Shown piece after piece: positions 17,948-26,909 of a DNA stretch of 64,000 nt. The notes below the pieces were generated by a model. The model ran no database searches. It had not been told where the DNA came from and worked only from the letters and a program-made list of their open reading frames with translations. Origin of the DNA: Bacteroidota bacterium (GTDB lineage Bacteria; Bacteroidota; Bacteroidia; Cytophagales; Cyclobacteriaceae); assembly GCA_018266055.1 (NCBI GenBank), contig JAFDYT010000001.1, positions 310,001-374,000 of the forward strand, read 5' to 3'. The translations under genes were made by a program, and so were the position numbers. Positions within the stretch are counted from its first letter, which is position 1. Every line of letters begins with the position of its first letter.

Positions 17948-20293
17948 TCAGTTATTAAATTCATCGGGAGTTTCATCCGGGCGCCGCAGCGAGTCGGCTT
18001 TGTCTTTTCGCCGGCCTGGATCCAACGAAATATCAACTCCAGATTCTGGTCGTTTAAATGGTCCTTTTACAATACCTGTGGAGGGATCATTATACACGCG
18101 CTTCATATATCCTGCCCAGATCGGGCGTGCGGTGCGTACACCTTGCCCGAAATCCCACGAGGGAAAACGTATTGCACGCTCATCGCCACCCACCCATACT
18201 CCTGTCACCAGATTGTGAGTTACACCCATGTACCAACCGTCGGAGGCATCGTTGGTGGTTCCGGTTTTTCCGCCCACTTCATTGTCTTTTAATATCTCTG
18301 GCGGCAGTGTCGCTGACGATCCTCCTTTTTCTTCCACGCCTCCGCGCAACATAAACACCATTTTGTAGGCGGTCTGCTCACTGATCGCTTCTTTTGTTTT
18401 GGGAACAAAATTTTCGATCACGTTTCCATTTTTATCTTCAATTCTGGAAATGAAATACGGCTGTGTTTTTATACCGCCATTCACGAAAGTGCAATAGGCT
18501 CCCACCATTTCAAACAACGACACGTCGCTGGTACCGAGGCACAACGAAGGCACAGCGTCCAGTTTGCTTTCCACGCCGGCGCGATGTGCAAACTCCACCA
18601 CGTTTTCGGGCCCTAGCTGCTGAATCAACTGAGCCGAGATAGAATTCACAGATTGCGCCATGGCCTGTCGCAGCGTCATTACGGCACCGCTACCTCGCGT
18701 TCCGTTTGAGTTGAGCGGATACCAAGGCGGTTGTCCTTTTACTTTGAATTGGGGAGCGATGTCGCGGCGTGTTTCGAAAGGAGAGTATCCTGTTTCCATA
18801 GCCAGACCGTAAATGAATGGCTTGAAGGTGGAACCCGGCTGCCGCTTGCTCTGACGAACGTGATCAAACTTAAAATATTTATGATTGACACCGCCGACCC
18901 ACGCTTTGATGTGCCCGCTGATGGGATCCATCGACATCATGCCCATTTGCAGAAAGCGCTCGTAATAATTCAGGGAATCATAACTGCTGAAGAGCGTGTC
19001 GCGCTCACCTTTCCAGGAGAACACCGTCATCGGTCGCTTCAGATTGAGCATGATTTTCAGCGAATCAGAATTTTCGCCGTACTTCTCCGCAAAAATTTTG
19101 TACGCATCGGTTCGCTTAATGCGCTTAGCTAAAAAATCTTTGATTTCATGACCATCTTCGTCCGACCATGGATTCCGGTTGCGTCGTTTCCATTCCGAAA
19201 AAAATTCACCTTGAAGCTTTTTCATGTGCTCTTCCATGGCTTCTTCAGCATAGCGTTGCAGGCGACTATCAATAGTGGTATAAATTTTCAGTCCATCTTC
19301 GTAAAGGTCCAACCCTTTGCTTTTGCAATAGCTGAGCAAATAATTGCCGAGCACCGTGCGGAAGTACGTGCCCAAGCCTAGGTTTTGATTTTGTAGATTG
19401 AATTTTAAATCTATCGGAAGCGCTTTGATTGAGTCGAACTGTTGTTTGGTTTTGATTTTATATCCCTGGCGGTAAACTTTCAACAGCACTTCATTTCGCT
19501 TACGCAATGCATTTTTCGGATTGCGATGCGGATTGTACATCGACGGAGCTTGAAGCATGCCCACCAAAATTGCCGATTCCTGCAAGTTGAGGCTGTCGGG
19601 TTGTTTGCTAAAATACGTTTCGGCTGCGACTTTGATTCCAAAAGCAAGACTACCAAAGTCGCACGTGTTCATGTACATCGCGATGATTTCCTCTTTGGTA
19701 AAATTCTCTTCCAGGTTTACCGCGATAATCCACTCTTTGGTTTTCTGAATCAACCGCGCTGGAATGCTTCCCAACTTGGCCAACGGACCATCCAGATTCT
19801 TGTCGGTATTTTGAGTGTATAAATTCTTAGCGAGTTGTTGCGTAAGCGTGCTACCTCCCCCGGAACCTTTGTCAAATGTCAGTACGCCTTTTATCACACG
19901 AAAAAATGCCGGCAAGTCAAGCCCCGAGTGTTGGTAAAAGCGGTGATCTTCGGAAATCAATAAGGTGTTAACCAAATCCGGCGAAAGCTCATGATAATGC
20001 ACCTGACTGCGGTTGTAGCGAAAGTAGCGACCGAGGGATTGGCCGTCGGCCGAGATAATTTCAGACGAAAGGTCGTTTTCCGGATTTTCAATTTCACGAA
20101 TGCTCGGCATGCCACCGAAGAGGCCAAACAAATCGATACTCACCGTAAACACGTAAAGCGGAAGGCCGAGCATAAAAACTAAAAAAGCAATCCAGAAATA
20201 TTTGATTGCTTTCGGAATCCACGGCAGCCGCATCCGCAGCAATGCCTGGATTTTACTTTTGATAGTTTTTGTCGAAGAAGGTGAGGTACTCAT
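17948..20293 (-). CDS. Class A penicillin-binding protein (PBP1A-like)
   Basis: 781 residues with one N-terminal membrane helix near 33-55. The glycosyltransferase domain (GT51) has E-D-H-R-F-Y at 115-120 and G-G-S-T-L-T-Q-Q-L at 146-154. The transpeptidase domain has S-T-F-K at 488-491 (nucleophile S488), S-V-N at 548-550 and K-T-G-T at 676-679. It polymerises and cross-links peptidoglycan from the inner membrane. The chosen start at 20293 overlaps the upstream sprE-like gene by 41 bases. An internal Met at residue 21 (position 20233) would remove the overlap and cannot be excluded. The coupling suggests co-expression with the secretion/gliding lipoprotein. Confidence 0.93.
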   Translation of the reverse strand: MSTSPSSTKTIKSKIQALLRMRLPWIPKAIKYFWIAFLVFMLGLPLYVFTVSIDLFGLFGGMPSIREIENPENDLSSEIISADGQSLGRYFRYNRSQVHYHELSPDLVNTLLISEDHRFYQHSGLDLPAFFRVIKGVLTFDKGSGGGSTLTQQLAKNLYTQNTDKNLDGPLAKLGSIPARLIQKTKEWIIAVNLEENFTKEEIIAMYMNTCDFGSLAFGIKVAAETYFSKQPDSLNLQESAILVGMLQAPSMYNPHRNPKNALRKRNEVLLKVYRQGYKIKTKQQFDSIKALPIDLKFNLQNQNLGLGTYFRTVLGNYLLSYCKSKGLDLYEDGLKIYTTIDSRLQRYAEEAMEEHMKKLQGEFFSEWKRRNRNPWSDEDGHEIKDFLAKRIKRTDAYKIFAEKYGENSDSLKIMLNLKRPMTVFSWKGERDTLFSSYDSLNYYERFLQMGMMSMDPISGHIKAWVGGVNHKYFKFDHVRQSKRQPGSTFKPFIYGLAMETGYSPFETRRDIAPQFKVKGQPPWYPLNSNGTRGSGAVMTLRQAMAQSVNSISAQLIQQLGPENVVEFAHRAGVESKLDAVPSLCLGTSDVSLFEMVGAYCTFVNGGIKTQPYFISRIEDKNGNVIENFVPKTKEAISEQTAYKMVFMLRGGVEEKGGSSATLPPEILKDNEVGGKTGTTNDASDGWYMGVTHNLVTGVWVGGDERAIRFPSWDFGQGVRTARPIWAGYMKRVYNDPSTGIVKGPFKRPESGVDISLDPGRRKDKADSLRRPDETPDEFNN

Positions 20294-22832
20294 CGAGCGA
20301 TTTGGTTCGGTAGAAAATCTGGAAGTTATCTTTGGTAATTACAAAATTATAGAATTTGTAATTAGAAAATGGCTTTGCCACCGCCACCTCGTCGAGGAAT
20401 TTGTAATAATAACTCATCACCGATTCTTTGTCGGGAAATTCAACACACATCGTCAGCGTCTTTTCGTCCATTCCGATATTGCTGGTGGTGAGTTTTAATT
20501 TGGGGAATTGACTGGCATTGAATTTCTCGAGGGCATCCACCACCGGGTTTGTAATGCGGTCGGCCGAATTGTAAATCACTACAAAGAAATGCGGCCCGGT
20601 AAGTGTGCTGCTGAATTTTATCCCTTTTGCTTTTTCAAGTTTGTCTAGCAGTGTTTTGGACGAAGCAACCAACTGCTCGGCATATTTCTTCAAAGGATCT
20701 TTGGGGTACTTATTGATGAACTCGCCCAACTCGAATTGATAGCGGGTTACATCTTCGGTGCGGCCGGTGATCAGGATTTTCAACAACTCAATTTGCGAGG
20801 TGAATGAAGTTTCACCCAATGCCAGCGCTTCGTTCACTTTATCCATCGCAGCTTTGAGTTTGTTTTGCTGAAATTGCGAATACGCTTCTTTGTAGATCAG
20901 CTTTTGTTTTTCAGCTAGCGCGGTTGTCTCTTTAATATAATCCGGGTTGATCAGGATTCGTGCAAACGTAGAAGTAGGGAAATCTTTTTGCAGTCGCTCG
21001 GCATAACTGTCGGCCAAGCCATCACCCTTCTCACGGTGAATGAGATACAGTTTATAGAGTACTTCGGGTGTGCGTTCGGATTGAGGAAAACGCGACAATA
21101 ATTTTTCGTAGGATACGGAGGCGTTGTCCTTTTCATTCAGGTTGAAATAATAAAGGTCGCCAAGATGAAAGTATGCGTCTTCGATTTTGCCGAGCAACTC
21201 TTTGCGCTGATCGTCGGTGTGAGGAAGCTGCGCATACAGTTCGGCCACTACGTCGACCTTGGCTTCCGGTTTAATATTCTGTTTGTCGTCAGGCCTCGGT
21301 GGAGTTTTAATGTTGGTCTGAGCTACGGTCTGAGTAGGGTCATTAAGTGAGGCTGACCGGCCGGAGCGACGCCAATTATCCTCGAGTGGTATTGATCCCC
21401 AGATGCGCTGAAATTCGCTTTGCCCTGTGGCTATCAAATCAGGACTTCCAAAGTACCAGTCGCTGGTGTTGCTATCGCCGGCAGGGTTTCCCGTGAGTGA
21501 GTTGTTAGCCGAAGGGTTGTCCGACACTACTGTTTTTTTCTTTTTCTTCTTCGAGGCTATCGTTTTTTTCTCTTTGGTTTTTGAGATTGAGTCAAGCCTG
21601 CGATGAAGTGCAGTAGTATCTAGCGTGGAGAGTGCAAGCAGACTGTCGTTGAGGGTGATGGTTTCAGTGTACTTTACAAATTCACCGAGAATAGACTGAC
21701 GTTTTTTGATGTTGTCGATGTTTTCAAAATCTTTCGGAAGCGACGCTACCGCGCTGTCGTAATACAACTTGGCCGGCTTGTATTTTTTTAGCGAATCGAA
21801 ATTGATCTGACCTATGCGCAAAAACGACATGCCCTGAACGCGCTTATTTTTTCCGGCGTGAGCCGCGAGCTTGTATTCGGAAATGGCTTCGGTAAGGTGC
21901 CCTTGTTTCTTTTCAAATTCACCCAGCTCAAAATAGATTTTGTCTTTAAACTCCTGGTTTTTCGAATCCTTAAGAAGCTTGTCAAACTGCTTGCGTACAA
22001 GCCGTACATCTTTTTTGTTTTCAAGCTGCGCAACCTGTGCCATATTTAGTCGCGCATAAAAATCAATTTCATAATCCGGATTGGTAGCCAAACATTTTTT
22101 GTAGTAGTTGTAGGCTTCTGCATTGAAGTTCAACTTCTGATAAACCTGCCCCACAATGAAATAGATTCTTCCTTTGCGGTCCTGGCGCGTCAGCAGCGAG
22201 TCGGCCTTCGACAAGTTGCTCACCATGTTGTTGTAGTCGCCACGGGTTTGATAGTAGTTTGCCTTTTCGAGATAAAGTTTCTTCTGATTGGTTCGGTTTA
22301 ACTTTTCTTTTTCCAAAAAGTGAAAGGCTTCTTCGGCGCGGTCATGGTCGCCCATTTCAGTGAAGGTGCGCACAAGGTTGAGCAAAGCAGCGTGGCGCAG
22401 GTGTATATTCTGACTTTTGGTGTTGACGTATTTGAAAGTGAGTATCGCGTTCTGATAATCGCAGGCATAGAGGCGGGCCAACCCTACCATCAGGTAATTG
22501 TCGTTCACCCATCGGCTGTTGGGATGATACTGTATCGACTTGGAGGCCATTTTGATGATTTCTTCCGTATTCTTTTTGTACGTTTTGGCCAGCACCGTAT
22601 CCAGTCTTGGGTAGAGCAACAGTATTTTGTTGTGGTCGTCGTCAAGGCTTTTCAAAATCATTTTTTCTACTTCACGTGCGCCTTCCTTGGCGTAGAAATA
22701 TCCGTTGTAATGGGCCGTGAGGTTATGAAAAAAATTGGATGTGATAGTATTCTGCTCGATCGAGCAGGCGGTAAGCACCAAAGCCAGTAAAAAGCTTAAA
22801 AAAAGAGGTAATCGGGATAACTTCACACTCAA
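20253..22832 (-). CDS. sprE: TPR lipoprotein, SprE/PorW-like (type IX secretion / gliding)
   Basis: 859 residues with a lipoprotein signal peptide ending L-T-A-C (C23). Just after it is F-F-H-N-L-T-A-H-Y-N-G-Y-F-Y-A, which matches the conserved start of SprE/PorW proteins. Most of the chain consists of tetratricopeptide repeats, split by a low-complexity lysine/serine/asparagine linker near residues 420-500. The length is close to known SprE proteins. In Flavobacterium johnsoniae and Porphyromonas gingivalis, SprE/PorW is needed for type IX secretion and links the motor to the outer-membrane part. The neighbourhood (class A PBP, M23 peptidase, bactofilin, ATP synthase) fits. Identity is by pattern, not by alignment. 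Confidence 0.75.
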   Translation of the reverse strand: MSVKLSRLPLFLSFLLALVLTACSIEQNTITSNFFHNLTAHYNGYFYAKEGAREVEKMILKSLDDDHNKILLLYPRLDTVLAKTYKKNTEEIIKMASKSIQYHPNSRWVNDNYLMVGLARLYACDYQNAILTFKYVNTKSQNIHLRHAALLNLVRTFTEMGDHDRAEEAFHFLEKEKLNRTNQKKLYLEKANYYQTRGDYNNMVSNLSKADSLLTRQDRKGRIYFIVGQVYQKLNFNAEAYNYYKKCLATNPDYEIDFYARLNMAQVAQLENKKDVRLVRKQFDKLLKDSKNQEFKDKIYFELGEFEKKQGHLTEAISEYKLAAHAGKNKRVQGMSFLRIGQINFDSLKKYKPAKLYYDSAVASLPKDFENIDNIKKRQSILGEFVKYTETITLNDSLLALSTLDTTALHRRLDSISKTKEKKTIASKKKKKKTVVSDNPSANNSLTGNPAGDSNTSDWYFGSPDLIATGQSEFQRIWGSIPLEDNWRRSGRSASLNDPTQTVAQTNIKTPPRPDDKQNIKPEAKVDVVAELYAQLPHTDDQRKELLGKIEDAYFHLGDLYYFNLNEKDNASVSYEKLLSRFPQSERTPEVLYKLYLIHREKGDGLADSYAERLQKDFPTSTFARILINPDYIKETTALAEKQKLIYKEAYSQFQQNKLKAAMDKVNEALALGETSFTSQIELLKILITGRTEDVTRYQFELGEFINKYPKDPLKKYAEQLVASSKTLLDKLEKAKGIKFSSTLTGPHFFVVIYNSADRITNPVVDALEKFNASQFPKLKLTTSNIGMDEKTLTMCVEFPDKESVMSYYYKFLDEVAVAKPFSNYKFYNFVITKDNFQIFYRTKSLDEYLTFFDKNYQK

Positions 22833-22946
22833 ATATCAGGTAATTATTTTGAACGAACACGCCCGCCAAGTATTGTGAAGGCGGATTTTAGCCGGACTTC
22901 CGATCCATCCTAAAACACCCGGACTGACCGATATCATTATAATGTA

Positions 22947-22954
22947 TAACTTTG
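22947..22954 (+). promoter_or_regulatory. -7 element for the M23 peptidase gene
   Basis: TAACTTTG matches TAnnTTTG exactly and ends 17 bases before the TTG start at 22972. The -33 region is weak. Its position makes any upstream start codon for the peptidase unlikely and so supports the TTG start. Confidence 0.5.
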
Positions 22955-22971
22955 TGAAATTTTTTTGAGCA

Positions 22972-23835
22972 TTGAAACCCAAGAAAACATTATCAGAGCG
23001 GCTTACCGAGCGCTACTTGCTGGTGGTTCGCAACGAAGAAAACCTGGCGGAAAAAACCACCATTTCCTTCACCTATGCCAAGGTGTTGGTGATTTCTTCG
23101 GCGCTCTTTCTTTTGATTTTTGTTTCAAGTTTATTCTTGTCAAAAACGTTGCTGGCCAAATGGTTTGACCCGAAGTATGAACAGGCCGCCCAGAAAAAGC
23201 AATTGATCAGACTGGCACAGCGCCTGGACTCGCTGGCAATAGAAGAAGACCAGAAAGAAAAATTCATACAAAACTTTCAGCGGATTTTGCGTGGCGATAC
23301 CTCCAGCGGATTTATCGATCCTTCCAAAGCCCTGAAAGCTGACGCAAGCCCGGTAAAAAGTATTGGCAGTATGAAGCTCGCGCCCGCCGATTCGCAATTC
23401 AGAAAGGAGTTTGAGCAATCCCAGTATTCCTTTGTATCGCTCAAAAGCAAATACCGCGAACTACAGGAAGTCTTTTTCTTCACGCCCATCACTGGTTTCA
23501 TCAGTGACAAGTACGATAGCAAGAAAGGTCACTATGGAGTAGACATCGTGGCGAAGACTAACGAGCCAGTAAAATGCGTAGCTGATGGCACGGTGATCAT
23601 GTCCAGTTGGACGCAAGACGCGGGCTATGTCATCGCCGTACAACATCGGGGTAGCCTTATCAGCGTTTACAAGCACAATGCGGGATTATTGAAAAAAGTT
23701 GGTAGTTTTGTTAACGCCGGTGACATTATCTCTATAGTTGGCAACAGTGGAGAGATGACCGATGGCCCGCACCTTCATTTTGAAATGTGGTATAACGGGA
23801 ACTCTCTCAACCCGGAAGAATTTGTAACTTTTTAA
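22972..23835 (+). CDS. M23 (LytM-type) zinc metallopeptidase, membrane anchored
   Basis: 287 residues starting at a TTG codon; no ATG is available before the membrane helix. A short cytoplasmic tail precedes one membrane helix at about 39-57, then a helical or coiled region to about 165, then the peptidase domain. Zinc-binding residues are visible: H187-x-x-x-D191 and H267-L-H269. The G-N-S-G-E-M-T-D-G-P-H-L-H-F-E segment is classic. It probably cleaves peptide cross-links in the cell wall or regulates another hydrolase. It is divergent from the sprE-like gene and lies 18 bases before a bactofilin gene, a pairing seen in cell-shape and wall-remodelling loci. Confidence 0.9.
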   Translation: MKPKKTLSERLTERYLLVVRNEENLAEKTTISFTYAKVLVISSALFLLIFVSSLFLSKTLLAKWFDPKYEQAAQKKQLIRLAQRLDSLAIEEDQKEKFIQNFQRILRGDTSSGFIDPSKALKADASPVKSIGSMKLAPADSQFRKEFEQSQYSFVSLKSKYRELQEVFFFTPITGFISDKYDSKKGHYGVDIVAKTNEPVKCVADGTVIMSSWTQDAGYVIAVQHRGSLISVYKHNAGLLKKVGSFVNAGDIISIVGNSGEMTDGPHLHFEMWYNGNSLNPEEFVTF

Positions 23836-23853
23836 ACTTCAACTAACGTAGCC

Positions 23854-24282
23854 ATGTTAACATCTAAAGAACAAAAGCGCGCCGCCGAGGAGATCAGCAA
23901 CAGCAGTAACGTAATCGGTAAGGGAACGGTGCTTGAAGGCAATATTGAAACCTACGGAAACATCCGCATCGAAGGTCGCATCAACGGAAATATCAAGTCG
24001 AAATCAAAAGTAGCTCTGGGCAACGGCAGCCATGTAGAAGGAAACATTACCGCACAAAATGCCGACATTGAAGGCGAAGTAAAAGGAAAAGTGGATATTA
24101 CTGAATTGCTCGTATTAAAATCCACGGCAGTGATTCATGGCGATATCATTACTGGCAAACTGGTGGTAGAACCCGGCGCGATGTTCAACGGAAGTTGTAA
24201 GATGGGCATGGTGAAAGACATTAAGTTTGCTGAAACCGGCAGCGGCCTTCGCACTCAGCCACAGGAAGCCCGGATGAACTAG
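23854..24282 (+). CDS. Bactofilin (polymer-forming cytoskeletal protein)
   Basis: 142 residues, the usual bactofilin size. The central region (about 23-118) is a right-handed beta-helix repeat rich in G and alternating hydrophobics (G-T-V-L-E-G-N-I, I-R-I-E-G-R-I-N-G-N-I, V-E-G-N-I-T-A), flanked by polar tails. Bactofilins form nucleotide-independent filaments at the inner face of the membrane and often recruit wall enzymes. Here it directly follows an M23 peptidase gene, an arrangement known from bactofilin-controlled cell shape in other phyla, so the pair probably works together. It is followed 18 bases later by the AtpZ-like gene. Confidence 0.92.
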   Translation: MLTSKEQKRAAEEISNSSNVIGKGTVLEGNIETYGNIRIEGRINGNIKSKSKVALGNGSHVEGNITAQNADIEGEVKGKVDITELLVLKSTAVIHGDIITGKLVVEPGAMFNGSCKMGMVKDIKFAETGSGLRTQPQEARMN

Positions 24283-24300
24283 ATTTTCCGGCCTTAGCCA

Positions 24301-24504
24301 TTGAAAGAAAAAGAACCTCCCAATGCTTTTTTGAAGTATTCGAGCCTCGGCCTTCAATTGCTGTTGGTAATCGGTGCCTTTGCCTGGATAGGGCTAAAGC
24401 TTGATGCGTGGATGCAACTAAAATTCCCAGCCTTTTTATTGTCGTTTATCCTGCTTTCCTTTTCGGGAATGATGTACAAAATCTATCGAAGTCTTAATGA
24501 ATAA
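24301..24504 (+). CDS. AtpZ/AtpI-family small membrane protein
   Basis: 67 residues starting at TTG (24301), with two hydrophobic segments (about 15-30 and 40-60) around the short loop D-A-W-M-Q-L-K-F-P, the standard AtpZ layout. Such proteins precede ATP synthase genes and are thought to help c-ring assembly or magnesium/calcium transport. The next gene starts within its last eight bases. No upstream ATG in frame gives a better start. Confidence 0.78.
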   Translation: MKEKEPPNAFLKYSSLGLQLLLVIGAFAWIGLKLDAWMQLKFPAFLLSFILLSFSGMMYKIYRSLNE

Positions 24505-24844
24505 AGGGTTACTCGTATTTACCGCTGTTCTTGTGTTCCTCACAATACTGATTGGCGTGGTCACGACCCAGATCGCGAGCCCGTCATTTCTGACGCTCAT
24601 CCTGAGCTCGCTGGCGGTGGCTACCTGGCTGGTATTCTTCTTCATGCAGAGAACAAAACAGGAAAATTTCATAAGAAACTACCTGCTCACCATCGTGCTC
24701 AAGCTCATTGCAGGCGGCATTTTCATTTTTGTGCTCATCTACGCCGACGAACCCGGCGCCGAAGCCAACGCCCTGGTATTTATGGTCGCCTATTTCCTGC
24801 TTACCAGTCTTGAAGTTGGGTTTCTGTTCAGCCGAATGAAATAG
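24497..24844 (+). CDS. AtpI-like small membrane protein
   Basis: 115 residues with four hydrophobic segments and short basic loops (Q-R-T-K-Q-E-N-F-I-R-N-Y), overlapping the AtpZ-like gene by eight bases. The order AtpZ-like, this gene, atpB matches the place of atpI in ATP synthase clusters. Sequence similarity to AtpI is only by layout, so the name is tentative. Its stop precedes a promoter-like element for atpB, so it may not be transcribed only with the ATP synthase genes. Confidence 0.6.
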   Translation: MNKGLLVFTAVLVFLTILIGVVTTQIASPSFLTLILSSLAVATWLVFFFMQRTKQENFIRNYLLTIVLKLIAGGIFIFVLIYADEPGAEANALVFMVAYFLLTSLEVGFLFSRMK

Positions 24845-24921
24845 GCCGGGTTAGTCAGGTTGTCTGAGAAAAGTCATCCCCAATTTTTTCCCCAAAGATT
24901 TTTTTGGCTAAGGATAATTTT

Positions 24922-24929
24922 TACTTTTG
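24922..24929 (+). promoter_or_regulatory. -7 element for the ATP synthase genes
   Basis: TACTTTTG matches TAnnTTTG, 32 bases upstream of the atpB ATG at 24961. An open frame that begins at a TTG at 24904 would start upstream of this element, so the ATG at 24961 is preferred. Confidence 0.5.
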
Positions 24930-24960
24930 CGGTGGCATAAAAACGCCCTCCCTAAAAGTG

Positions 24961-26034
24961 ATGAAAAAGCCCTTTTTTACAGCAATTCCCTCGATTTTTA
25001 CCCTGATTCTCGTTGCTGCCTTTGGCTTTACTACATCGGCTCAGCATTCGCATGAAGCGGGTCACGATTCGGTGCAGGTTCATTCTGATTCAACCGCGGC
25101 AGAAAGCCATGCGGGCGGGGAGGAGAAATTTAATGCCAACGAGGTAATTATTGAACACGTGCTCGACGACCACCAGTGGCACTTTGCCGATCACCTGGTG
25201 ATGCCGCTGCCAATCATCGTTTATTCGTCAGAAAAAGGGCTTGAAATTTTCTCGTCATCTCATTTCTTTGACGAACACCACAATAAAATTGAATACAATG
25301 GCTACAAACTGGAAGGAAGAGACATTTTCCTGACTAGCTCAGGCGAAAAAGTGCTTGACCTGTCGATCACCAAAAACGTAGCCATGCTTTTCATTAATGC
25401 CGCCGTGCTTCTTTTTGTACTGCTGTCGGTGGCCAAGGCCTACAAAAACAATGCGGGCAAAGCGCCGAAAGGACTTCAGTCGTTCATTGAGCCGGTGGTG
25501 GTGTTTGTGCGCGATGAAATTGTAAAACCCAATCTCGGTCATCATTACCAAAAATATCTTCCGTACATCCTCACTTTGTTCTTCTTTATCCTGTTCGGAA
25601 ACCTCCTTGGTTTATTACCTGGTGCTGCAAACCTCACCGGAAATATCGCAGTCACACTGACGCTGGCGGTGCTTACCTTTTTGATTACCAACCTGAGTGG
25701 TAATGCCAACTACTGGAAGCACATTTTCTGGACGCCTGGCGTGCCGCTTCCGCTGCGCATCATCATCCTGCCGGTAGAAATCATTGGTATTTTCACCAAG
25801 CCCTTTGCCTTGACCATTCGTTTGTTTGTCGCGATCACGGCGGGTCACATTGTATTGCTGAGTTTAATCTGTATGACCTTCATCTTCCATAGTTATTTGG
25901 TTGGTATTGGAGCATCACTGGTAGTATTGTTTATCAACCTGATTGAGTTGCTGGTAGCCGGTATTCAGGCGTATGTGTTCGCACTGTTCACATCGCTGTA
26001 CATTGGCATGGCCACAACCGACGATCATCATTAA
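24961..26034 (+). CDS. atpB: ATP synthase F0 subunit a
   Basis: 357 residues from the ATG at 24961, much longer than the roughly 270 of Escherichia coli. The extra N-terminal part is a likely cleaved signal peptide (hydrophobic to T-S-A-Q at about residue 27), then a periplasmic stretch of about 120 residues rich in His and acidic residues. The membrane part (about 135-357) has five or six helices. The essential arginine is in L-T-I-R-L-F, followed by the conserved helix A-G-H-I-V-L-L-S-L. It forms the proton half-channels against the c-ring. The long periplasmic start is common in Bacteroidota. Confidence 0.94.
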   Translation: MKKPFFTAIPSIFTLILVAAFGFTTSAQHSHEAGHDSVQVHSDSTAAESHAGGEEKFNANEVIIEHVLDDHQWHFADHLVMPLPIIVYSSEKGLEIFSSSHFFDEHHNKIEYNGYKLEGRDIFLTSSGEKVLDLSITKNVAMLFINAAVLLFVLLSVAKAYKNNAGKAPKGLQSFIEPVVVFVRDEIVKPNLGHHYQKYLPYILTLFFFILFGNLLGLLPGAANLTGNIAVTLTLAVLTFLITNLSGNANYWKHIFWTPGVPLPLRIIILPVEIIGIFTKPFALTIRLFVAITAGHIVLLSLICMTFIFHSYLVGIGASLVVLFINLIELLVAGIQAYVFALFTSLYIGMATTDDHH

Positions 26035-26037
26035 TAG

Positions 26038-26313
<276 letters not shown>

Positions 26314-26320
26314 AAAAATT

Positions 26321-26360
26321 GAAAGGTCGCCTTGGCAATGGGCCTGGCGCCTTTCTTTTT
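26321..26360 (+). terminator. Terminator-like hairpin between atpE and atpF
   Basis: GAAAGG-T-CGCC at 26321-26331 pairs with GGCGCCTTTC at 26346-26355, with one bulged T, and five T residues follow to 26360. Inside an operon this would act as a partial terminator or mRNA-stabilising end, favouring atpE, whose product is needed in many copies per complex. Confidence 0.6.
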
Positions 26361-26412
26361 ATTGAAGATTAAGAAAGTGAAAACAGAACAAAAAAATAAA
26401 ACTAACTAAGGC

Positions 26413-26907
26413 ATGGAATTTCTAACCCCCGGCACTGGCCTTCTCTTCTGGCAAATCGTCATCTTCGTCAGCTTATTTTTATTACTCGCCAAGTATGCGT
26501 GGAAACCAATTCTCAGCTCGCTGAAGGAGCGTGAAGAATCCATTCAAAAGGCATTGGATTCGGCCGAGAAAGCTAAAATGGAAATGGCTTCATTAAAATC
26601 CGACAATGAAAAATTGTTGAAAGAAGCCCGCGAAGAGCGCGACAAAATTTTGCGCGACGCCCGCACAGCAAGCAACCGCCTGCAGGAAGAAGCTCAGGCA
26701 ACTGCTAAGAAGACAGCCGATAAAATCATTGAAGATGCAAAAGCGGTAATCAACACCGAAAAACAAGCTGCGTTGCGCGATGTAAAAGCACAAGTAGCTC
26801 AGTTTTCGCTGGAGATCGCTGAAAAGCTCATCAAGAAAAACCTGGCCGACGACAAGTCGCAGAAAGAATTGACAGAAACTCTTATCAAAGACCTTAAGCT
26901 CAACTAA
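26413..26907 (+). CDS. atpF: ATP synthase F0 subunit b
   Basis: 164 residues: one N-terminal membrane helix (about 8-28, ending L-A-K-Y-A-W-K-P-I), then a long charged helix rich in Lys, Glu and Ala that forms the dimeric peripheral stalk holding F1 to F0. The length and layout are normal. It is separated from atpE by 99 bases containing the terminator-like hairpin, and from atpH by two bases, so b and delta are tightly coupled. Confidence 0.95.
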   Translation: MEFLTPGTGLLFWQIVIFVSLFLLLAKYAWKPILSSLKEREESIQKALDSAEKAKMEMASLKSDNEKLLKEAREERDKILRDARTASNRLQEEAQATAKKTADKIIEDAKAVINTEKQAALRDVKAQVAQFSLEIAEKLIKKNLADDKSQKELTETLIKDLKLN

Positions 26908-26909
26908 TC

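Noticed and set aside
22320-22790. 156-residue plus-strand open frame opposite the sprE-like gene
   Set aside because: Opposite strand of a long lipoprotein gene with signal peptide and repeats; no independent support.
24904-24960. Upstream TTG start for atpB
   Set aside because: It would begin before the TAnnTTTG element and add a polar stretch ahead of a clean signal peptide.
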